A stretch of 64,000 nucleotides of DNA from assembly GCF_037176765.1 (NCBI RefSeq), contig NC_090023.1:48253366-48317365 (forward strand), read 5' to 3'. Numbering within the stretch: the first letter of the stretch is position 1; each line of letters starts with the position of its first letter. The translations under genes were made by a program, and so were the position numbers. This stretch comes from Anolis sagrei (lineage: Eukaryota; Chordata; Lepidosauria; Squamata; Anolidae). Below the pieces are notes generated by a model. It ran no database searches. It saw only the letters and a program-made list of their open reading frames with translations, and had not been told where the DNA came from. Below, piece by piece: positions 58,754-64,000 of the stretch.

Positions 58754-61700
58754 ATAAAATAAACAAATCTTTATTTATATCTTACTTTTCTCCCTCATGG
58801 GACCCAAAGTGGCTTACAACATTTTAAAATCATGCAAACAACCATCCATATTTATTGATAATAAGGATAGATAGATAAATAGATAGATAGATGATAGATA
58901 TTGCTCAAGTGCATTGTGTTGTTGTCTGCAAAACTCTGGTTCTATAAAATACTGATGATTGAAATAAACTTTATCTATCTCTACCAGTGCTGTGATTAGA
59001 TATTAGATTGGCCTAATATCAGTGCTGGGACTTGGTAGATCCTTGGCCAAAGTTGTTTATTGTTTGTTTGCTTGTTTGCCTTCCTGCTCATTTTCAAGGC
59101 TCCTTTCAGTTCTGTGTTTTCTTTGGGAGAGTAGGACTGGTATTTCAGTCCTACCCAAGAGAACCAAGGTAGTTAAAGTAGAAACATAGCACTACAATTG
59201 TGTCATGTAGGTCCCTGGTCTAAATCAACTCAGATTGTTGTTGAAAGAAAAGCTTCTCTTGCCTTTGTTCATGAAGTGGCTTCATCAATGTAGACAACTC
59301 TGACAAGGAAATTGTTTCCATGGGTGTCCAGTGTAATTCATCTCCTTGCTCTAGGTTGGTGTAAAAGGGAGCTGTACCTATTATTAAGCAGAATGAAACA
59401 GCTACCCACAGGCAAAAGATTCTGGGACTATAAAGAATGATACTTCTTAATGGGTCATACAGACCCATTGAGGCATTTTGTATACTCTGTTGTCCTCAGA
59501 TGTGGTGAAGAATGTAGTATTGTAGTAAGAGTCAACTGTCAGGACCATTCCAGTTCAAAGGATGAAGGAATACCTTCCTGCCTCAGATAGCAAAATAGCT
59601 GCTACAATTTCATTCTTTGCCCAGGTATATTGCTAGTGACATCTTCTCTCAAGCTCAACAAAACGCTTTATGAAGGATCTTCTTCTATACATTCATAAGA
59701 AATAGATATTAGAAAGGTAACTTGAATGAATGAACCTGTGCTACTCTCTCCATCAACAAAAGCCGGGAGTGAAATCCATCCCAACTGAATTTTACTAATT
59801 TTTGTAATGAAGAAGATTATTACATTTCTTATCCTTGTAGTTACCTGCCTGTCTTAGAAAATTCTTAGTAAGATACATTTTATATTTGGTCTCTGAAGGA
59901 CTGCAAAACTATTCTGTGAATTTTCTCTTTCAGATGAACTTGGTATATACCAAATCTGCTTTCTCCAAATTTTATAAGCAGTCCATTGTCTCAGATGTCA
60001 GGTGGGACATGTTTCATTTTACTTTTTGCAGCTGGGGTTCTTAGAGAAAAAAAATAATCTCTGCTACCCGTGTTCAAAGCATTTATTTTATCATATATGT
60101 GAATGATGGTAACACAAAATTACATCAATGCTCAACAAAGAATCTTATGCTTATATGACATATTTTGCTTTTATATTTGATTTCAGTAATAACAACAATG
60201 GGGGACTACTTGTGCATTTCTGGATTGTGTTTGTGGTGCCACAGGCTAAAGGCCCAGTCTTTTGTGAAGATTGTGTAGCTGCTATTTTGAAGAACTCAAT
60301 TCACACAAGCATCACAAATCGAACTTCAATAGGGAGTCTTCAAGGCCTGGCTGTTGATATGGACTCCATTGTGCTTAGTGGTTGGTATTTCTACCTAATC
60401 TAGAATGCTTTGCATCCTACAGGTTTTATCCAAAGAAGAAGCTCCTTTTCTTCAAAGGGAAGGAACATTTAGATAAACTTAGGATAAAACATACTTTTAT
60501 TATCTGAGTGTAACAACAACATGGAGCAGTTCTATAACTTTGGGTCCTTCCACATAGCCCTATATCCCAGAATATCAAGGCAGAAAATCCCATAATATCT
60601 GCTTTGTGCTGGGTTATCTGAGTCTACACACAGATAATGTGGGATTTTCTGCTTTTATATTTTGGGATATAGGCTGTGGGGAAGGGCCCTAAAGAGAAGG
60701 TTCTGAAATTCCTATAAAACATTAAGTTCCACTATTTCTGTTTTTTTAAAAAAACTTTCCTGAATAGGTCTTCAAATTCCTTTTGGTTTTATGATGAACG
60801 TGTGTATTGTTGAACGCTTTCATGGTTGAAATCACTGGATTGTTGTAGGTTTTTTGGGCTGTATGGCCATGTTCCAGAAGCATTCTCTCCTGACATTTCA
60901 CCTCATCTGTGGCAGGCATCCTCAGAGGTTGTGAAGTCTGTTGGAAATTAGGAAAAAATTCGTAGTTTCCATTTTCCTCTTTTCCAGCAGACCTCATAAC
61001 CTCTGAGAATGCTTGCATAGATGCAGGAGAAACATCAGGAGAGAATGCTTCTGGAACATGGCCAAACAGCCCGAAAGACTTACAACAACCCAGAACTTAA
61101 GTGTGTTCAATTCTAAGTTCATTGCCATCCAACCATCAAAATAAAGAGACAACACAATAGATATGGGTTGAACTATGGGCAACTTTTATTAATGTTATCT
61201 AATTAAACTTTGTAACTTGCAGGTAATTCTGTGGCATGAACTTGGTGTGTATAAAGTCAAGGCAGTGGTCCTCCCCGGTCTACTCCTTGGCTAATTTTGG
61301 GTGAAACACCTAGGTCCCCAGCTGAAATAACATTGGGCAACCACTAAGGGAAATGCGATAGATTTATTGAGATCAGACTCTCCGTTCGGCTTCACCTCAG
61401 TTATTTGAACCATAGGTGAGGGTCTCGATTCCTGGTCTACACACAAAGGGGGTGCCTTGGGTGTACACCAGAATTAAATCTCTTGCTATTTAAAACTGTG
61501 CCTTCCTAATTTTCCTTCTACAAACAGTATAGGGTAGGCAAAAAAACCCCTCCTAGAACATGGTGGGGGGAATCCTACCCAGCTCCAAAGGTGACCAAAT
61601 AATTATACTGTTAATGGGCAGGAGGGTGGGTCAGAATCTGGATCAGAATGAAACAGGGGGCGGAATGCACACTCATGTAACTCCACCCCCCAAAAGTAGC

Positions 61701-62827
61701 TCCTGCTGGAGCTACTTTCCTAAAGTCTTCCCCAATGGAGGTGGCAAAGCACCTCCCACCCCCCCAACTGTGTGGGGGAAGGGAAATTAATTCTGATGGA
61801 ATGTTATAAAAATCTTTAAAAGTCAAGTTATGGTGACTTCGTAAATTCATATGAATTGGATTTTATACTCAAACTATGATACAATAGCTTGATAAGATTG
61901 AAGCATTATGTCATGTACAGCATCTGCTGCCCATTTCTTCCAAGAGTTGTTTACATTAAAGGATATTTATTTGTATCTCTTTTCCAATGCAGTTGGGCTC
62001 CGATCAGATTACTCTTCAACAACTGGAACAGGTATAGTACTGAGCATATTTATTTATTTATTGAATTTATTTATGTCCCTCCCTTCTCACCCCAGAGGGG
62101 ACTCAGGGCAACTCACAACAAATGCACAGTTCAATGCCTTGAACACATATCCGCATAAAACAACATATATATTAAAGTCACATCATTAAAACGTATCAAA
62201 ACAGTTATTTAAAATCACACAATCCAAGAACATATTTATAATGGATGTTCTGTCTGATCCCTTTTAACTCAGGGGTGTTTATTGCCTGATCTGGATTGAA
62301 TTCTGATTCTGGACTAAAAACAGAATTTGTTTCTGAGTAACTGAGTGTTGTTGATCTCCATGAGAGTTGTCAATTTCTAGTAACAGTATCACTTAGACTC
62401 CTTCTGATAAAGGAGAGAGCATTAGAGGTTTTGTTCAAAACATTTCATATTGTAAATGTGAGTAGTATACATTCATGTTGTATTAATGATTTGAGAGAGA
62501 GAAGAAACATTTTTGTCTATTTAAGACTTGATTTCTGGCTTATCTGCAAATACAATAATCTTATGGCATGGACAATATAATTTTGACTACTTTTGCAGGT
62601 ACAAACTGCATGTATGATCTGCATGCAGACCGACTACATCAACACTTTCCACTGGATATTTCTGAAAAATCAGGAAGAATGATCTGCTATTTCAAATTGA
62701 TAGCATTGGTTGGCTATCTAATTCGTCTTTCTATAGCATCCATTCAGCTTGAAGCTGATAACTGCATCACAGATTCATTGACCATTTATGACTCTCTGAT
62801 GCCAATCAAAAGTAAGATACTGTATCG
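47511..62827 (+). CDS. TMPRSS7: TMPRSS7 (matriptase-3), 5' part: seven coding exons, continues past the window
   Basis: Exons 47511-47561, 51750-51945, 57883-58013, 59934-60001, 60187-60380, 61993-62031 and 62599-62827 join in phase to 302 codons plus two bases. Human has 843 aa. The start MDEQPSDRPSKPEDELSVSN parallels human MDKENSD...LKISN. Residues 1-59 are a basic cytoplasmic tail (KRKTKRNK), and 60-82 a membrane span (IILFTVILFIVGVITWTLLW). About 90-215 form the SEA domain (NIEFLPEYRQKESREFLSV, NLVYTKSAFSKFY, GLAVDMDSIVLS) with a conserved glycosylation sequon NRT at 193. From about 230 the first CUB domain begins (GYLIRLSIASIQLEADNCIT). The family is a type II transmembrane serine protease. 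The catalytic trypsin domain, LDLRa repeats and the rest of the CUB pair are not in this window, so activity cannot be judged. Confidence 0.95.
48810..49072. repeat. Minisatellite, four diverged units of about 65 bp
   Basis: The motif TTGC..[A/G]ATCCC, TTTTCCTTCCCTCCA, TAGACCAGTGTTATTATAAA, CCACTT recurs four times with about 10-25% divergence between units. In TMPRSS7 intron 1, immediately left of the LTR at 49109. Confidence 0.8.
49109..49793 (-). mobile_element. Probable solo LTR (LTR-retroelement fossil)
   Basis: A 685-bp block that on the minus strand begins TGTTAAAG and ends ATTACA. It has an AATAAA signal followed by a short R/U5-like end, as in an LTR. Flanking pentamers GGAAA and GGAAG match at four of five positions. 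No internal region adjoins it. Gypsy-like ends are suggested but the family is not confirmed. Moderately old by appearance. Confidence 0.5.
49800..51110. other. Intronic stretch, no supported feature
   Basis: Part of TMPRSS7 intron 1. No recognised repeat or exon. Confidence 0.35.
51116..51265. mobile_element. Palindromic MITE (GGGCCCTTCCACAC family)
   Basis: Left end GGGCCCTTCCACACAGCCCT, right end TGTGTGGAAGAGCCC. Centre arms (GGCAGAAAATCCCA and its complement) pair. Flanked by TGA and TTA. One of two nearly whole copies in a 400-bp cluster. Confidence 0.8.
51266..51369. mobile_element. Truncated member of the palindromic MITE group
   Basis: CCCTATATGCCAGTTCAATG, TGTATGGAAGGGGCC then TGA: the right half of a related subfamily (compare 63765-63906) between the two fuller copies. 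Confidence 0.6.
51370..51519. mobile_element. Palindromic MITE (GGGCCCTTCCACAC family)
   Basis: Ends GGGCCTTTCCACACAGCCCT and GGGCTGTGTGGAAGGGCCC are near-exact complements. The inner ATATCAAGGCAGAAAATCCC is matched by GGGATTTTCTGCCTTGATAT. The high symmetry suggests a recent copy. Confidence 0.85.
51750..51945 (+). CDS. TMPRSS7: TMPRSS7 coding exon 2 (cytoplasmic tail and membrane anchor)
   Basis: The acceptor is CTTTGGTCAAG. Encodes residues 18-82, with the VSNVSVQ block shared with human SNISVQ, a Lys/Arg-rich stretch and the membrane span. Donor GTGAGT. Confidence 0.92.
52102..52985 (-). mobile_element. Partial LTR retroelement (gypsy-like fossil): coding end plus LTR
   Basis: On the minus strand a reading frame of 157 codons (52985-52512), rich in Asp/Glu and ending with RHSARLRQRK-type basic residues, is followed by about 400 bp with LTR features: TG start near 52508, an AATAAA signal, and CA end at 52102. 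An acidic tail with an Arg-rich end is common at the C-terminus of Ty3/gypsy polyproteins, but the match is by character only. The left part of the element is missing, so it is a truncated fossil. Confidence 0.4.
53408..55957 (+). pseudogene. L1 ORF2 (RT and C-terminal domains), one frameshift
   Basis: Open in one frame from the truncation point to 55841. RT blocks seen include DADKAPGPDGYSAGFYK, NYRPISLLNVDYKIFA, LFIDAEKAFDNLNWDFF, GTRQGCPLSPLIFILALEPL and the active-site FADD at 54309-54320. The C-terminal cysteine motif CX3CX7HX4C lies at 55554-55610 (CWKGC ... H ... C). Near 55783 one base appears to be missing, because the frame two bases on continues (WKQERIPEIDAWLEKIREVR ... KKRRE) to a stop at 55955-55957. 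Without endonuclease and with this shift it cannot be autonomous. The intact RT motifs show recent activity of the family. Confidence 0.92.
56172..56285. mobile_element. Penelope-like hairpin inserted in the L1 3' end
   Basis: Arms 56171-56207 and 56216-56252 are exact reverse complements over 37 bases around an 8-base loop (TTCTAGAG). The right arm continues to the family end (CATGAAAGCCTTCGACAATA). The L1 sequence TTCAATAAAATT occurs on both sides (56160-56171 and 56286-56297) as a 12-bp target duplication. The insertion is therefore younger than the L1. Confidence 0.8.
56781..57420. repeat. GC-rich interspersed repeat, probably a MITE
   Basis: The left edge CAGGCATGGACAAAC resembles hAT-type MITE ends. 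The interior is C/G-rich with inverted modules (GCATAAGGAC, CTTATGCTGGGAGGA) and G/C runs at 57156-57200. A 25-base unit (GAGTGCTTTCAGCCACCATG) is duplicated at 56914 and 56942. The right end is unclear. Not a CpG-island promoter of a gene I recognise. Confidence 0.45.
57883..58013 (+). CDS. TMPRSS7: TMPRSS7 coding exon 3 (SEA start)
   Basis: Follows TCTGTTTTACAG. Encodes QSESKDALYFVGLFRVANIE, FLPEYRQKESREFLSVAQNV, QQV; very close to human. Phase 0 donor GTAAGG. Confidence 0.95.
58716..58860 (-). mobile_element. (GAT)n run and LINE 3' end, reverse orientation
   Basis: A (GAT)n run at about 58716-58753 leads into AATCTTTATTTATATCTTAC, CTCATGGGACCC and AAGTGGCTTACAAC, the complement of the L2/CR1-group LINE terminus. 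A (GATA)n tract follows at 58866-58900. Confidence 0.65.
59934..60001 (+). CDS. TMPRSS7: TMPRSS7 coding exon 4 (SEA)
   Basis: Follows CTCTTTCAG. Encodes MNLVYTKSAFSKFYKQSIVS DV and two bases of Ser149; donor GTGGGA. Confidence 0.93.
60187..60380 (+). CDS. TMPRSS7: TMPRSS7 coding exon 5 (SEA)
   Basis: Follows TTGATTTCAG. Encodes NNNNGGLLVHFWIVFVVPQA through GLAVDMDSIVLS. Phase requires a donor at 60381 with the weak sequence GTTGGT. Confidence 0.88.
60542..60689. mobile_element. Palindromic MITE (GGGCCCTTCCACAC family)
   Basis: GGGTCCTTCCACATAGCCCT on the left and GGCTGTGGGGAAGGGCCC on the right, with paired GGCAGAAAATCCCA arms. In TMPRSS7 intron 5. Confidence 0.8.
60805..61098. mobile_element. 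Penelope-like repeat, two copies head to head
   Basis: 60805-60958 carries the family on one strand (GAACGCTTTCATGG, GGCCATGTTCCAGAAGCATT, GCATCCTCAGAGGTTGTGA). 60985-61098 carries it inverted (CCTCTGAGAATGCTTGCATA, GATGCAGGAGAAACATCAGG, GGAACATGGCC). An inverted pair of this kind is typical of Penelope-like insertions. A minus-strand frame across it is incidental. Confidence 0.65.
61200..61800 (-). mobile_element. Possible LTR-like fossil
   Basis: The minus strand has an AATAAA signal inside a moderately GC-rich, non-coding block, with a G/C-rich part at 61555-61770. This is LTR-like in character, but no ends or duplication could be fixed. Other origins are possible. Confidence 0.22.
61993..62031 (+). 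CDS. TMPRSS7: TMPRSS7 coding exon 6 (39-base microexon)
   Basis: Follows TTTTCCAATGCAG. Encodes GLRSDYSSTTGT, aligned with human GLRSDYSSTIGS. Donor GTATAG. Confidence 0.9.
62045..62235 (-). mobile_element. L2/CR1-group LINE 3' end, reverse orientation
   Basis: TATTTATTTATTTATTGAAT, then TATGTCCCTCCCTTCTCACC and CAGAGGGGACTCAGGGC. Lies 14 bases after the TMPRSS7 exon 6 donor. Confidence 0.7.
62599..62827 (+). CDS. TMPRSS7: TMPRSS7 coding exon 7 (CUB1 start)
   Basis: Follows CTACTTTTGCAG. Encodes residues 227-302 (TNCMYDLHADRLHQHFPLDI ... YDSLMPIKSKILY) and ends in phase 2 at GTAGGT. The next exon should complete Arg303 and begin ICEP-like sequence beyond the window. Confidence 0.94.
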
Positions 62828-62917
62828 GTAGGTATGCTTTTCTATAATATTTCTTTGAAGAATTTGTAGCAGAAAAAAATGTTAGGGGAAAATATGGGGT
62901 GATATGATAGGGATGAT

Positions 62918-63010
62918 AATAGTGATGTTAATGATGATGATAGTGATGTTTATTTATATTCTTCCTTTTCTCTCCACAAAAGAGACTCAAAGCCACAACA
63001 ATGTCATCCT
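62918..63010 (-). mobile_element. LINE 3' end fragment with (GAT)n
   Basis: GATGATAGTGATGTTTATTT, then CTTTTCTCTCCACAAAAGAG and ACTCAAAGCC: a decayed LINE terminus like 58716-58860. Confidence 0.5.
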
Positions 63011-63760
63011 TTCTCATCAAACATCTATTGATTTATTGCAAATGATTTATTATTTATCTTTAACAGTAATTAAAACAATTACATGGGATGTAGAATTCTA
63101 ATAGTCAAGTATGCCGTTTAAACATCAGTTGTTAGTTTGACTTCAGTGCATGACTTCAGTATTGTTATTGTTACAATAGGGCAATAAAATACTTTGGCTT
63201 TATAGAAAGGATGGGCTCAAGAGGAAGAGGCTCTGTATGCTAACATCATTTATATACTTCTTACCTGCAAACTCTTACCAGTATAGGGTAATGGAGATTG
63301 TGGGATAAAGGAGAAAACTAAGAACAGGTTGACTAGGGATGCACATTCTGTTGTGACTCAGCTGGAATCACAGACTGTCTCTGATGAGGATAATGGGACT
63401 CAGGTTCACAGTTTGGTTCAAGATGTCCCTGTTATATACGATGAAGAAGTGCAGTTTCCCACAGTAAGGCATGACCTTGGGACATTGGGGCTCTGCAAGT
63501 GATTATGAGGGGCTCCACGTCAGGTGGTACCATGATTCTTCTCTCCTCCTCTTCCTCCTCCTCTCCCCCTACCCTTTCTCCATCTCCATGATGTGTGGCT
63601 CATCCAATGGACGGCTGCCCTGCAGCTGTCCCTTGGAGTAGATTGGTTGGCAGGAGCAGGTCACTGTGCAAAAACAGAAAAGCCAAACACTTCAAGCCCA
63701 GAAAATGCCAGCAAAGATCATAGGAGCAGAGCTAGGACGAAGAGTCAGCAAACCAAGTGA
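63011..63760. other. TMPRSS7: TMPRSS7 intron 7, no supported feature
   Basis: No exon of the next CUB segment is present. A pyrimidine-rich (CTC) tract lies at 63539-63590. The stretch 63330-63480 is compositionally like retroelement coding sequence but too weak to assign. Confidence 0.3.
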
Positions 63761-63764
63761 CTCA

Positions 63765-63906
63765 GGCCCCTTCCAGACAGCTGAATAAAACCCCACATTT
63801 TCTGCTTTGAACTAAAATATATAGCAATGTGGTCTCAGATAACCCAGTTCAAAGAAGATATTGTGGGATTTTCTATTCTGGGTTATATGGCTGTGTGTAA
63901 GGGCCC
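63765..63906. mobile_element. Palindromic MITE, related subfamily, TCA flanks
   Basis: GGCCCCTTCCAGACAGCTGA on the left and ATGGCTGTGTGTAAGGGCCC on the right, with TCA on both sides (63762-63764; 63907-63909). Same subfamily as 36382-36538. Confidence 0.75.
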
Positions 63907-64000
63907 TCAGTCATGCAGCGAATGTTTTTGAAAAGCAGAAGAGAGAGAAAAGGAGAGAGGGGAGGGTTGGAAGAAAACTAAGATGGACCTTCATTAGTCA

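Overview
The window is vertebrate nuclear DNA and reads as a squamate reptile, most likely an iguanian lizard close to Anolis. Coding exons are short, flanked by GT/AG introns, and match three neighbouring human 3q13.2 genes in the same order and orientation. The intervening DNA is packed with the repeat types seen in lizards: CR1, L2-like, L1 and BovB/RTE LINEs, tRNA-headed Sauria/ACA-type SINEs, hAT and pogo-like MITEs, and a Penelope-like family. The species is inferred, not proven.

Layout. Positions 1-2560 are intergenic and hold a possible polyadenylation site of an upstream gene, two hAT-like MITEs, an LTR fossil and a Penelope-like fragment. ABHD10 (mitochondrial serine hydrolase/thioesterase) runs on the + strand from a GC-rich promoter at about 2560 to a stop at 9915 in five coding exons. 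About 10.3-21.1 kb is intergenic and repeat-rich. TAGLN3 (neuronal transgelin, an actin-associated calponin-homology protein) has four coding exons from 21899 to 33732 and a compact 3' UTR ending near 34115. About 34.1-47.3 kb is intergenic and contains BovB, L2 and other LINE pieces. TMPRSS7 (type II transmembrane serine protease, matriptase-3) starts at 47511. Its first seven coding exons, covering the cytoplasmic tail, membrane anchor, SEA domain and start of the first CUB domain, lie in the window. The remaining CUB, LDLRa and trypsin exons must lie to the right of 64000.

The three genes are functionally unrelated; their adjacency is conserved synteny rather than a pathway. All three are complete in frame over the exons present, with predicted proteins of 280 aa (ABHD10), 199 aa (TAGLN3) and 302+ aa (TMPRSS7, partial).

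The most notable non-genic material is: (1) a young L1 insertion (53408-56312) with a 14-bp target duplication, sitting sense in TMPRSS7 intron 2; (2) a near-perfect hairpin inserted into that L1's 3' end; (3) the Penelope-like repeat family the hairpin belongs to, whose reverse strand carries a sequence closely resembling a minimal hammerhead ribozyme core; and (4) several MITEs whose ends and target duplications can be read to the base. I saw no tRNA or rRNA gene and no CRISPR array.
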